Below are positions 17,057-25,436 of a DNA stretch of 64,000 bases, in pieces. Source of the stretch: Arthrobacter frigidicola (GTDB taxonomy: Bacteria > Actinomycetota > Actinomycetes > Actinomycetales > Micrococcaceae). The notes beneath the pieces are model-generated. The model was given only the letters and a program-made list of their open reading frames with translations. It made no database searches and was not told the origin of the DNA. The stretch covers positions 62,001-126,000 of the forward strand of contig QZVU01000007.1 of NCBI GenBank assembly GCA_003602285.1. The letters are read 5' to 3'. Each line of letters begins with the position of its first letter. The first letter of the stretch is position 1. The position numbers were made by a program, and so were the translations under genes.

Positions 17057-17941
17057 TTAGGGCATGCCGGAGCCCACGTTGAAGCTGCTGTGAACCGTGA
17101 CGTCTCCATAGGAGGAGTCGGCGCGCACCTGGACGGTCGCGCCGCCGTCGTCGGGGGCGTCGGCCGGGGCGAGCCCGCTGCGGACCTGTCCGAACTTCGT
17201 GGTCAGTCCCAGCCATACCGCGGTGCCCGGCCGCACGCCGATGTCAATCGACCCAGCGGAGGTGTGCGCGGTGATGACGCCGCGGTGCACCTCCTGAATC
17301 CGCACCGCACCGTTGGAGGCCCGGGCGTTCACATTGCCGCCGGCTCTGTGGATCAGGATGTCGCCGTTCGCCGCCTTCACCTGCAGATCTCCGGTGACCT
17401 CCCCAAGGAAGGTTTCGCCGTTTGAATTTCGAATGCTGCCGGCCCCAGAAAGGCTCTCGACGTGAATCCTGCCGGTACCGCTGGCCAGTTCCGCTGGGCC
17501 GGTTGCCCGCAGGACCGTTATATCGCCCATTCCGGTCTTGGTCCTGAGAGTGGCACTGGTGCCGACGCGGATCTCGCCCACGCCGGTGGACAGCGAAACG
17601 TCGCCGAACTCCCCGTCCATGCGGAGGCTCCCCATCCCCGAGGACACCTCCAACGACGAGCCGATCGGGACCTCGACGGCGACGACGACGGCACCTCCGT
17701 CGCTGAACCAGCTATGGCGGCGCCATTGCTTCAACTTCACGCTCAGCCTGCCGTCGACGAACTCAACCGTCGTCTGTTCGGTGGCCTCGAGGTCCAGGGA
17801 CCTTGACGGGTTCCGCGGGCGGACGTCGACGGTCACCTCCGCCCGGTCGGTGGCACCGACCCAGATGTCACCCCGGGCGCCAATGTCGATACGCGCCGCA
17901 ACGGGTCCTGGGGCCTCAAAGAGCGTCATGAGCGTGCCCAT
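17057..17941 (-). CDS. DUF4097 beta-strand-repeat protein
   Basis: A 294-residue protein made of short beta repeats with Gly at turns, for example 'SGMGSLRMDGEFGDVSLSTGVGEIRV' (split here as one run of related units around residues 100-125) and 'AANGDILIHRAGGNVNARA'. This pattern is the DUF4097 (putative adhesin/head GIN-like) right-handed beta-helix. No signal peptide is visible, so it is probably cytoplasmic. Its start overlaps the end of the RHH gene by 16 bp, so the two are coupled. In related actinobacteria a DUF4097 gene commonly follows a small RHH/HicB-like gene, but the role is not established. Confidence 0.85.
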   Translation of the reverse strand: MGTLMTLFEAPGPVAARIDIGARGDIWVGATDRAEVTVDVRPRNPSRSLDLEATEQTTVEFVDGRLSVKLKQWRRHSWFSDGGAVVVAVEVPIGSSLEVSSGMGSLRMDGEFGDVSLSTGVGEIRVGTSATLRTKTGMGDITVLRATGPAELASGTGRIHVESLSGAGSIRNSNGETFLGEVTGDLQVKAANGDILIHRAGGNVNARASNGAVRIQEVHRGVITAHTSAGSIDIGVRPGTAVWLGLTTKFGQVRSGLAPADAPDDGGATVQVRADSSYGDVTVHSSFNVGSGMP

Positions 17942-18327
17942 CCTGTGATGCTTTGGGTGCCGGGAATCGGTCTGGAAACGGGCCGTCCTGCGCCGGAATC
18001 GAGTGATGCGGCGACCGCGCGTACCAGCCAGGTGTTGACCGACAGGCCCTCGCGGCCGGCAGCGGCCTCAACCCTCGCCGTGAGGTGGTCGGGCAGCCGC
18101 AGGGTCGTCCGGGTGGTGCCGCCCTCCTCGGATAGGGCCGGGTTGCCGGCCTCCACTTCCAATGCTGGGCCGGCAGGTATCTCGGGCAGGCTGACGACGA
18201 ACTCGGGATCGACGCCCCGCAGGCGGACCTCGACCGAACCCGGAGCCAGATCATCGGTGATCTCACCGGCCGCGTTAGACAGGGCATCGAGAAGCATCAG
18301 GCGAGCGGCGGATTCGAGCGGAGTCAC
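17926..18327 (-). CDS. Ribbon-helix-helix / HicB-like DNA-binding protein
   Basis: A 133-residue protein. The first 70 residues are acidic with mixed structure. The central 'RTTLRLPDHLTARVEAAAGR' followed by 'EGLSVNTWLVRAVAASL' is a clear Arc/MetJ-type ribbon-helix-helix of the kind found in HicB antitoxins. No HicA toxin gene lies beside it, so a toxin-antitoxin role is not supported. It more likely regulates its own operon with the overlapping DUF4097 gene. The short C-terminal tail is Pro/Gly rich. Confidence 0.8.
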   Translation of the reverse strand: MTPLESAARLMLLDALSNAAGEITDDLAPGSVEVRLRGVDPEFVVSLPEIPAGPALEVEAGNPALSEEGGTTRTTLRLPDHLTARVEAAAGREGLSVNTWLVRAVAASLDSGAGRPVSRPIPGTQSITGWARS

Positions 18328-18396
18328 GAGGCATTCTGCGACATCCCGGGCATCCCCGCCTCCTGCCTCCGCTGCGACGAGCAGCTGTTCACGCAG

Positions 18397-18885
18397 CTAT
18401 TCTTCGCGTTCGAACGTCAGCGAGCCGCGGTCATTGCTCAGAATAAGGGTCTCTCCGTCCCAGCTGTAGTTGAGCGGCCGCTCGATGAGGTGGTGCAGCC
18501 ACAGGTCGTAGTCGCCGACCGGCGGCTCGCAGTACTGCGCCTCTATCGCCATCCTGCGGGTGTCAACGACCACCTTGTCTTTGGTCACTTTGACAGGGGC
18601 CTGGAGCCCGCTGCACGGCGGCCGAATGACGGCGGTTCCCTCCCCGCCGGCGCTGGTCATCCGCCAATGAATGGGATGGTCCTCAAGCCACCGAAGGTCA
18701 CCGGCGGGATCGGTGCCGGAGACTGTGCGGAACTCGATGTCGTCCAACCCGTGCGCGGCCGGGCTGCCACAACCTGATACCGCGGCGGCGAATAACGCCA
18801 GCATGCCGAGCAGGATCCGCCGCGCTGGAATTCCGACCGGATCGACCCCGGTGCGGGAACGGCGGCGGCCCGACGGTCCTGCCAC
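18397..18885 (-). CDS. Putative lipoprotein with META-like C-terminus
   Basis: A 162-residue protein with a basic N-terminus, a hydrophobic stretch (about 24-36) and a lipobox VSGC that makes Cys39 the likely lipidated residue, so it should be anchored outside the membrane. The mature part has two further cysteines ('PPCSG', 'QYCEPP') that may form a disulfide. It ends in 'WDGETLILSNDRGSLTFERE', which resembles the last strands of a META domain. It begins 3 bp after the subtilisin-like protease stop and may be co-transcribed with it. Confidence 0.7.
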   Translation of the reverse strand: MAGPSGRRRSRTGVDPVGIPARRILLGMLALFAAAVSGCGSPAAHGLDDIEFRTVSGTDPAGDLRWLEDHPIHWRMTSAGGEGTAVIRPPCSGLQAPVKVTKDKVVVDTRRMAIEAQYCEPPVGDYDLWLHHLIERPLNYSWDGETLILSNDRGSLTFEREE

Positions 18886-18888
18886 CGG

Positions 18889-20154
18889 CTAGAACCGCGA
18901 CACGTTCAGGATCGGCTCCGGGAACCCATCGAGGTCATTCAGGAGAGGCCCGGGCTCCCCGGAGCTGACGAGCGCGCCCTGGACCTGCTCGGGTGGAGCG
19001 CCCGGATTGTTGGCAAGGTACAGCGCGGCACCGCCTGCGACCAGGGGAGCGGAGAAGCTTGTTCCACTACTGGCTGCGTACTGGCTGTCGAGAAAGGTGG
19101 AACTGAGGCAGGTGCCCGGTGCGGTGATGTCGACGGCCGGACCAAAGTTGGAGTAGAACGCAAGAGTGTCGTCCGTCACACCGGGTATGCAGGCCTCGGT
19201 GGGTCCGAGGCCGCCCGGCCGGCCGTCGGTGTCGGACATTGCGGAGACGGTGATGACTGAGGAAAAGGCGGCCGGTTCCAGGAAGCCCGCGTCGCGGGCC
19301 TCATTTCCTGCCGCTGCCACCACGGTGACACCGGCGGTCGTGGCTGCACAGACGGCCTCGAGGATCATGTTGTCGTTCGGGGGTGCGCAGTCGACGTCAT
19401 AGCCGCGCAGGGGTCCGCCGAGGCTGAGGTTGGCGACGTCGACGGTGGCGGCGTTGGCGGTGACCCAGTCCAGCCCGCACAGCAGGCTTGAGTCGGTTAC
19501 GATTCCCTGCGGGTCGGCCACCCGGACCGCCCACAGCCGCGCGCCGGGTGCTGCTCCGACCCGTCCGATCGCGTTGTCGAGGGCGGCGGCAAGACCGCCG
19601 ACCATCGTGCCGTGGCCGACGACATCCTCGTGCCCGTCTCCGGGCGCACAATCAGCGCCGCCGACCACGTTGAGGTCGGGATGATCCGACTGAAGACCGG
19701 TGTCGAGGATTGCGATGTCGGCGTCGACCCGCTCGTCGATGCCGTCGATCTTCGCCGTCGGGCTCTCCAACGCTCCGATCCGCTTCACGCCGTTCGACAC
19801 GAGCTGGGCCGGCTGCGGCGGATTCTCAACCGCGCCGATCTGGGGAGCAGCAACGGTCCGGTCCGGCAGGATTTCGCTGACCCGGGGATCGGCCTGCAGC
19901 TGCCGGGCCTGGGCCTCGGACAGCACGGCCGAATAGCCCTGGAATGCCGAGCTGTAGACGATGTCCGGCCGGATTCCCGAGCTCTGTGCATGCTCTGCCG
20001 AGACCTGGTCGGCATCGACGCTCGAATTGAGGATCACGATGACCGGCCCGGCAGCGGCCGGTTCGCTGGGTTCCACACCGCCCGCCGGCCATGGCCCAAG
20101 GGTTACGGCGAGCAGTGCCGTGAGGATAGTTCCGAAAATTCGTGAAGCGTTCAC
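18889..20154 (-). CDS. Secreted S8 family serine peptidase (subtilisin-like)
   Basis: A 421-residue secreted protease. The signal peptide is at residues 1-26 and an I9-like propeptide at about 35-100 ('GPVIVILNSSVDADQV'). The catalytic triad is complete: Asp151 in AILDTG, His181 in GHGT and Ser366 in GTSFSAP, with the oxyanion Asn284 in AAGN. Cysteines at about 169, 226, 256, 269, 322 and 349 could give three disulfides. The length fits a single-domain subtilase without C-terminal extras. It should act outside the cell. A putative lipoprotein gene follows immediately and could be a cofactor or unrelated. Confidence 0.93.
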   Translation of the reverse strand: MNASRIFGTILTALLAVTLGPWPAGGVEPSEPAAAGPVIVILNSSVDADQVSAEHAQSSGIRPDIVYSSAFQGYSAVLSEAQARQLQADPRVSEILPDRTVAAPQIGAVENPPQPAQLVSNGVKRIGALESPTAKIDGIDERVDADIAILDTGLQSDHPDLNVVGGADCAPGDGHEDVVGHGTMVGGLAAALDNAIGRVGAAPGARLWAVRVADPQGIVTDSSLLCGLDWVTANAATVDVANLSLGGPLRGYDVDCAPPNDNMILEAVCAATTAGVTVVAAAGNEARDAGFLEPAAFSSVITVSAMSDTDGRPGGLGPTEACIPGVTDDTLAFYSNFGPAVDITAPGTCLSSTFLDSQYAASSGTSFSAPLVAGGAALYLANNPGAPPEQVQGALVSSGEPGPLLNDLDGFPEPILNVSRF

Positions 20155-20352
20155 AAGACGCCTTCCTGGCCTGCAGATGGGGCGAGGTCCGGGGAGGGTC
20201 GCTCACCGTTCTGCCCATCTTAGGTGCGCCGCGGCTCCGCAACAACGGCCAAAAGGCCCACCGGCTTCTCTGGACTCCCGTTCAAACGCTCCTGCCGATG
20301 GCCTGCCGGTACGCCGCCCGGCCCGACGAAGGTTACGTCCACGCTCTATCCA

Positions 20353-21096
20353 TTAGCCCGAAACGGCCAGATGCCGGGTGAAAAACCGCGCCTCGGCGTC
20401 GACCTCGAACCGCGGCACGGCGGTGTGTCCGCCGGCGTTCGCGTGAAGTGACTTTTCGGTGGACGCGAGGGCGTCATAAATCCCGAGGCCCACCGCACGG
20501 TCCACGAATTCGTCATCCCATTGCAGCAGGAACTGGACGGGCATCCGGATGCGGCGGGCCTGCTCCCTCAGCTGATCGCTGCCGGTGAGTCCCAGGACGG
20601 CGGCGGTGACCCGCGGTTCCCCTGCGACGAAGGGGAGCCCGATCGCTGCCCCCAATGACAGCCCCCAGAATCCGATGCGGACGTCTGCGCCGATCTCGTC
20701 GAGCGCCTGGACGGCGGTGAGCACCTCGGAAAATTCGGGCAGGGCCCGGGCGGCGACGTCGGCGTTGTATCCCTCGATCAGGTCGCCCACCGGGGTGCCG
20801 TCGCGTCGGGCCTGCGTCAGCTGTTCGATGAACAGCGTGTCGCGCCCGCCCCGTTCCCGGTCACCGTGACCCGGGGCGTCAATGGTGACGATTGCGGCAT
20901 CCAGCTCCTTCAGGTACCGCCGCGCGCGGGCGGCCACGGCCGGTGCACCCTTATGCTGGCCGCCGCCGTGGGCCAGCAGCACCACTGCCGTCCGCTGGCC
21001 CGGCTGGGCCCGGGTCCACAGCACGCCCGGTACCGCTCCGAGCCTGAAGGGGCGTTCGAGGATTTCGTCAGCGTGGTTGGCTTCAAGAAATTTCAT
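20353..21096 (-). CDS. Alpha/beta hydrolase (dienelactone-hydrolase/esterase-like)
   Basis: A 247-residue alpha/beta hydrolase. The nucleophile elbow is GLSLG (Ser147), the acid is probably Asp195 in 'LLQWDDEFVD' and the histidine is His224 in 'ANAGGHTAVP'. The oxyanion region 'LLAHGGGQHKG' is near residue 41. No signal peptide is present. The protein is similar to small cytosolic esterases annotated as dienelactone hydrolase family. The substrate is not determined. It follows the FGE-like gene by 18 bp on the same strand and may be in its operon. Confidence 0.85.
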   Translation of the reverse strand: MKFLEANHADEILERPFRLGAVPGVLWTRAQPGQRTAVVLLAHGGGQHKGAPAVAARARRYLKELDAAIVTIDAPGHGDRERGGRDTLFIEQLTQARRDGTPVGDLIEGYNADVAARALPEFSEVLTAVQALDEIGADVRIGFWGLSLGAAIGLPFVAGEPRVTAAVLGLTGSDQLREQARRIRMPVQFLLQWDDEFVDRAVGLGIYDALASTEKSLHANAGGHTAVPRFEVDAEARFFTRHLAVSG

Positions 21097-21114
21097 GCTT
21101 CTCCCGTTTGGGGA

Positions 21115-21879
21115 TCACGGTAGTCCCCGGTGCGGGGTCCAGCCAACAGGGAGCGGACCTGTGATGTCCGCGCGGCGCCGGTCGGCGGCCGCCGACCAGC
21201 CCTGCGCCTCGTGGGCGCCCGATTCACCCGCCGGCCCCCGCGCCACCCGAAAACCAACATCCTCAAGGAGCGCGTCCGGGGCGCTGCCCCGGCGGACCGA
21301 CGCACGGGTGCTCCACGCCTTGTCGGCCCACCCGCCTCCGCGCAGGGTCCGGTAGTCGCCGTACCTGGCGGTGTCGGCATAATCCCAGCACCATTCCCAG
21401 ACATTGCCGATCATGTCGAACAGTCCGAAGGCGTTCGGAGCCTTCAAGGCGACTTCACGAGGTGCCTCGACCCGGTCCGCCGCCGTCCACGCGACGTCCG
21501 GAAGGGGTCCGTAGGTCGGAGTCAGTGTGCCCGCCCGGCAGGCGAACTCCCACTCCGCCTCGGTGGGGAGCCGGTAACCGTCCGCGCCAACGTCCCAGTT
21601 GACGTCCCGCGAGGAGATGGTGTAGGCGGGACGTATCCCGGCCAGCGACGACAGGTTGTTGCACCACCGGACGGTGTCGAACCACGTCACCGGGTGTACG
21701 GGAACCTGTCCCGGTCGTTCCGGGGCTGCCGGTGAACCTCCGGCCTGCACCCACTGGGCCTCGGTGATCTGCGTTCTTCCAATCGAATACGGAACCAGGG
21801 TGACGGTGCGGGAGGACCCGGAGCGGGCATCGCGCATTTCGAGGGTGCCCCCGGGGACCGATACCAGCGAAACAGTCAC
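21115..21879 (-). CDS. Formylglycine-generating-enzyme (SUMF1) family protein lacking the catalytic cysteines
   Basis: A 254-residue protein of the FGE/SUMF1 fold. 'YRLPTEAEWEFACRAG', 'NVWEWCWDY', 'TLRGGGW' and 'DVGFRVARG' are all in order. In true FGEs the stretch after the RGGS motif carries two copper-binding cysteines that oxidise the sulfatase Cys. Here it reads 'WADKAWSTRASVRRGSAPD' with no Cys, and the last FRC is FRVA. It therefore probably does not make formylglycine. Other family members act in ergothioneine synthesis (EgtB-like) or as glycan or adhesin domains. No sulfatase gene is nearby. Confidence 0.82.
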   Translation of the reverse strand: MTVSLVSVPGGTLEMRDARSGSSRTVTLVPYSIGRTQITEAQWVQAGGSPAAPERPGQVPVHPVTWFDTVRWCNNLSSLAGIRPAYTISSRDVNWDVGADGYRLPTEAEWEFACRAGTLTPTYGPLPDVAWTAADRVEAPREVALKAPNAFGLFDMIGNVWEWCWDYADTARYGDYRTLRGGGWADKAWSTRASVRRGSAPDALLEDVGFRVARGPAGESGAHEAQGWSAAADRRRADITGPLPVGWTPHRGLP

Positions 21880-21940
21880 GGCCGGCCCCGCACGGGAGCC
21901 CGGCCGGGCCGGGAGGGAGGGAGGCCGGGGACGGCAACGC

Positions 21941-21987
21941 CGTCGTCATCATTCACCGTCGTCATCATTCACCGTCGTCCTCATGTG
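21941..21987. repeat. 16-bp tandem repeat upstream of the FGE-like and GDPD genes
   Basis: Two perfect 16-bp units CGTCGTCATCATTCAC at 21941-21956 and 21957-21972 are followed by a degenerate third. They lie between the divergently transcribed FGE-like gene (minus) and the GDPD gene (plus), where promoters are expected. Confidence 0.75.
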
Positions 21988-22162
21988 ACCCGGGTCCTTC
22001 GTCGCCATGGCCCTCATTGTCCACCGGATCTTGTCCGCCCGGATTCACTTACGCGTTGGGCGCCGGTCCCCGGCCGGTCACCTGGATCCGGAAGAGTCCG
22101 GTGGGTCAGCTGTTACGGCTGATGACCACGAGAACCGGCTTGTCGACCCAAGGAGATTGCCT

Positions 22163-23071
22163 GTGATCCATCCCACCGCAAAATTAAGCACACCCCGGCG
22201 GAAGCAACCCCTTCGGGCACTCCTCACCGGCGTGATGACCCTGGCGACCCTCGCCGCAGGCGTCAGCGGAGCCGCCGCCGAATCCGCCAAGGAGGGCCGG
22301 ACCACCGTGATCGCCCACCGCGGAGCCTCAGCGGACGCCCCGGAGAACACGCTCCCCGCCGTCGACCTTGGTGCGGCGGTGAAGGCCGACTTTGTCGAGA
22401 TCGATGTCCAACGCACCCTCGACGGCGAACTCGTCGTCATCCACGACACCACCCTCGGCCGCACCACGGACGTGGAAACCAAATTCCCCGGCCGGGCTCC
22501 CTACCGCGTCGCCGACTTCACCTATGCGGAAATTTCGACGCTCGATGCCGGGTCCTGGTTCGGTCCGGGGTTCGCAGGGACCCAGGTTCCAACCCTCCAG
22601 CAGGTCCTCGATACCCTGCACGGCAGGGCGGGGTTGCTGCTCGAGGTCAAGAGTCCCGAGCTCTACCCGGGCATCGGCGCCGACATTGCAGCCGAGCTCG
22701 ACTCGGAAGGTTGGCTGAACGCCGACGCACGGGCCGGACGACTGGTCGTCCAGTCGTTCAACTGGGAGTTCATGAGGGAGTTCAATGCCCTTGCGCCCGA
22801 GGTCCCGGCCGGGCTGCTGGGTGGCCCGCCCGCACCGGCCGAATACGCTGAGCTGTCCACCTGGGCCGATCAGATCAACCCCAGCCACACCCGGGTCACC
22901 AGCGGTTTCGTGGATCTGGTCCACCAATACGGGATGGAAACCTGGCCGTACACCGTCGATGACCCGCAGCGCATGCGCGCCCTGACCGCCCTCGGGGTCG
23001 ACGGCATCATCACGAACAAGCCGGCCCTGCTCAGTGACCTGCTGAAGGCGGACGCCGCAGCCACCCGATAG
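22163..23071 (+). CDS. Secreted glycerophosphodiester phosphodiesterase
   Basis: A 302-residue protein from the GTG at 22163 with AAGGAG 8 bp upstream. A signal peptide covers about residues 1-39 ('LLTGVMTLATLAAGVSGAAA'). The GDPD catalytic set is present: AHRGAS (His52, Arg53), PENT (Glu61), EIDVQ (Glu79, Asp81) and VVIHD (His94). 'EVKSPELYPG' and 'TNKP' near the end are also typical. It should hydrolyse glycerophosphodiesters to sn-glycerol-3-phosphate outside the membrane, for example for phosphate or glycerol recovery. A strong hairpin at 23079 follows the stop. Confidence 0.9.
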   Translation: MIHPTAKLSTPRRKQPLRALLTGVMTLATLAAGVSGAAAESAKEGRTTVIAHRGASADAPENTLPAVDLGAAVKADFVEIDVQRTLDGELVVIHDTTLGRTTDVETKFPGRAPYRVADFTYAEISTLDAGSWFGPGFAGTQVPTLQQVLDTLHGRAGLLLEVKSPELYPGIGADIAAELDSEGWLNADARAGRLVVQSFNWEFMREFNALAPEVPAGLLGGPPAPAEYAELSTWADQINPSHTRVTSGFVDLVHQYGMETWPYTVDDPQRMRALTALGVDGIITNKPALLSDLLKADAAATR

Positions 23072-23078
23072 GCGGCGG

Positions 23079-23115
23079 CCACCGGTACGGGGATCCGACC
23101 GCCCCGTACCGGTGG
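23079..23115 (+). terminator. Hairpin after the GDPD gene
   Basis: A perfect 14-bp inverted repeat, CCACCGGTACGGGG and its complement, with a 9-base loop. It starts 8 bp after the GDPD stop. There is no U-tract after it, as is common for actinobacterial terminators. Confidence 0.7.
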
Positions 23116-23284
23116 TTCCTCCACCGGATGTGCCGCGGTGCTGCCTGACCGACCCGGCGGGTGCTGCAGTCGCGACCGCGGGCCCCGGCGGGTGCTGTTC
23201 GACCACCCCGACGGGTGCTGCCTTTCCCACCGCGGCCCGGGAAACTATCATCCGGGGAAACCCCGGATCGGGGAGGCATCACCA

Positions 23285-23974
23285 ATGAGGACTGCTGCCG
23301 ACTTCGAAGCCGCACTCTGTGCGCTCGCCACCGAGGACCAGCGGGCCAAATATGAACGGTTTTTTCCCGGGGACGACTCCTTCATCGGCGTGAGGATGGG
23401 AGACGTCTTCAACCTGGCCAAGACCGCCCTTGACCTGTCCGCGGACGAGCTCGAGGCACTGCTCGAAAGCCCCACCCACGAAGTGCGCGTAGGCGCCTGC
23501 TCGATCATGGGTAAGGCGGCCACGGCCAGGAAGATCCAGCTCGGGCGTCACCTTGAGTTGTATGAGCTGTGCCTGCGGCGGCACGACCGCATCGACACCT
23601 GGGACCTGGTGGACCTGACCGCCCACCAGGTGCTCGGCACGTGGCTTCTCGACAAGCCCCGGACTCCGCTCGACCGGCTGGCCGAATCCGGCTTCTGGCC
23701 CGAACGGCGCAGCGCCATCGTCGCGACCGCCGCGTTCCTGAAGCGGAAGGAGGTGGATGACACCCTGAGGATCGCTGCAGCGCTCGCCGGAGATCCCGAA
23801 GAGCTCGTGCAGAAGGGGGTCGGGTGGATGCTCCGTTATGTCGGAGACATCGACCGGGAAAGGCTGCTGGCCCACCTCGACCGGTACGCGGGCTCGATGT
23901 CGCGCTCAGGGGTCCGGGCGGCCATCGAGAAGCTCGATACACCAACCCGCGGCTCCTACCTCCGCTCCCGCTGA
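23285..23974 (+). CDS. AlkD-like DNA alkylation repair protein (second copy in the window)
   Basis: A 229-residue helical protein with clear AlkD features: 'GDDSFIGVRMGDVFNLAKTA' near residue 30, 'SPTHEVRVGACSIMGKAA', 'IDTWDLVDLTAHQVLGTWLL' and 'RRSAIVATAAFLKRKE'. The last stretches hold the Trp, Asp and Arg positions used by AlkD to trap alkylated purines. It matches the family better than the protein at 13739 and should be a glycosylase for N3/N7-alkylated bases. The ATG at 23285 is preceded by GGGGAGG. The region upstream has three copies of a short motif (see findings). Confidence 0.9.
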   Translation: MRTAADFEAALCALATEDQRAKYERFFPGDDSFIGVRMGDVFNLAKTALDLSADELEALLESPTHEVRVGACSIMGKAATARKIQLGRHLELYELCLRRHDRIDTWDLVDLTAHQVLGTWLLDKPRTPLDRLAESGFWPERRSAIVATAAFLKRKEVDDTLRIAAALAGDPEELVQKGVGWMLRYVGDIDRERLLAHLDRYAGSMSRSGVRAAIEKLDTPTRGSYLRSR

Positions 23975-24035
23975 CGTGGCGGGCGCCCGTCAGGAAGGGG
24001 CGCGTCCGTTCGGGAAGGCCGAGCCAACCCGGCTC

Positions 24036-24887
24036 CTACCCGCCCCAGCCCGATGCGCCCAGCACGCCCAGGGCCTGCAGCTCCGGGTTATCGATTCTGA
24101 GCAGCGATGCCCCGATACCGCCCACCGCATACAGCGAGACCGGCACCAGCAGGCACCACTCCCGGAGGGAGCCCGCGTTGCCCAGGATAGGCACGGCGAA
24201 ATGGCCGTTCCGCTTCCACATCCAGCCCACCACCGGCAGTGACGCCACGACCCGCGGCGGTCGAATCCGAAGCGGGTAGAGGAGGTTGCAGCCCCCTGTC
24301 GTCATCATGTCGCCGACGATGTGCACGACGACGCCGAGCCCGACGGCGATCGGAAACCAGAACTGCTCCTCGGGTGCGAAGGCGGTGACGAAGGCACCGG
24401 CGGCCAGGCCCACCGCCCAGGGGAACCTGCGCATGGTGTCAGGGATGATCTTCAGCGCCTTGGCGGCGAAGGAGACAAGCAGGACGGTCAGCACGCCCGC
24501 TCCGGGATAGACGGTCCCATACGCTGCGGTTTCCACAGTCCACATGCCTGCCAGCAAGGCCACGCCCACGAAGGCCAGGACGCCGAGCAGGGAGTGGGTG
24601 CCGCGGCGGTGCCCGCCGGCGATCCTGCCGATGCCGGTGCAGACAAGGTTCGACACCGGGGGCAGTGAGTTGGCGATCGTCGCGCTGCGGTGGTCCGCGT
24701 CCGGGAGCAGTGCGGCCCCGGCGGTCACCAGGGCGCCCGTCACGACGCCGATGGGGCTGACGTCGAACAGGCCGAACCCGAGGCTGAGGGATCCGGGCGG
24801 AACCGGAAGCGGCCCGGCCACCTCGATCCGGGTGGTGACAGCGACCCAGGCGGCTGCGCCGCAGGCTGCGTGGTGGGCTCCCATCAT
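24036..24887 (-). CDS. DUF457/YdjM-like membrane-bound metal-dependent hydrolase
   Basis: A 283-residue membrane protein with several hydrophobic helices and the metal-ligand motifs of the DUF457 family: 'LLPDADHRSAT' and 'GHRRGTHSLLG' (Asp, His and HRxxTHS), plus 'GDMMTTGG' later. The family includes E. coli YdjM, which is under LexA control there, but I see no SOS box here. The start is the ATG at 24887 (a second ATG follows directly), supported by GGAAGGGA upstream. An earlier in-frame start at 25055 would overlap the divergent GYD gene region and lacks a binding site. Confidence 0.8.
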   Translation of the reverse strand: MMGAHHAACGAAAWVAVTTRIEVAGPLPVPPGSLSLGFGLFDVSPIGVVTGALVTAGAALLPDADHRSATIANSLPPVSNLVCTGIGRIAGGHRRGTHSLLGVLAFVGVALLAGMWTVETAAYGTVYPGAGVLTVLLVSFAAKALKIIPDTMRRFPWAVGLAAGAFVTAFAPEEQFWFPIAVGLGVVVHIVGDMMTTGGCNLLYPLRIRPPRVVASLPVVGWMWKRNGHFAVPILGNAGSLREWCLLVPVSLYAVGGIGASLLRIDNPELQALGVLGASGWGG

Positions 24888-25069
24888 GGTGAGCGGTCCC
24901 TTCCTGGAGAAACTTCGCCGTGCCGCTGATCTGCGGGCCGGGCGATTGAGCCTCACCATCGTTGCCGCTGCCACTGTCATTGTGCCCGGCAGGGCCATTG
25001 CCGGTCGGGTGGCGGGCTGGCATCCTTGAGGGAACCGCGGCCGCCAGCAGCACACGGGAGGAACCGAGG

Positions 25070-25396
25070 ATGCCGCTCTATCTCTCGAAATTCAGCTACA
25101 CCCCTGAATCCTGGGCCCGGCTCATCGGCAACCCGGAGGACCGGCGGGAGGCTGCCCGGACCTACATCGAATCGGTTGGAGGAAGCCTCCACGGCTTCTG
25201 GTACGCCTTCGGATCGCACGATGGCTACACCCTCTGGGAGGCACCGGACAATGTGTCGATGGCAGCGGTCGCCATGGCCCTCAGCGGAGGCGGCGCCCTC
25301 AGTTCACTCGACACGACAGTGCTTCTGACGGTCGACGAAACCCTCACCGCCCTGCGCAGGGCCGGAGAGGTCCGATACCGCCCGCCCGGCGCCTGA
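25070..25396 (+). CDS. GYD-domain protein
   Basis: A 108-residue protein starting MPLYLSKFSYTPESW, with 'RTYIESVGGSLHGFWYAFG', 'DGYTLWEAPD' and 'AAVAMALSGGGAL'. This is the GYD (DUF3303-like, Dabb-related) ferredoxin-like fold. Function is unknown; relatives are small stress or detoxification-associated proteins. GGGAGGA lies 7 bp before the ATG. It is divergent from the DUF457 gene, with about 180 bp between the two starts. Confidence 0.85.
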   Translation: MPLYLSKFSYTPESWARLIGNPEDRREAARTYIESVGGSLHGFWYAFGSHDGYTLWEAPDNVSMAAVAMALSGGGALSSLDTTVLLTVDETLTALRRAGEVRYRPPGA

Positions 25397-25436
25397 GCTC
25401 CTGGAACGCACGCCCGGAAGTCAAGGACCAGCGGGC

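Noticed and set aside
18404-18420. GTTCGAAC inside the lipoprotein gene as an SOS box
   Set aside because: It lacks the N4 spacer of the actinobacterial LexA box and lies inside a coding region.
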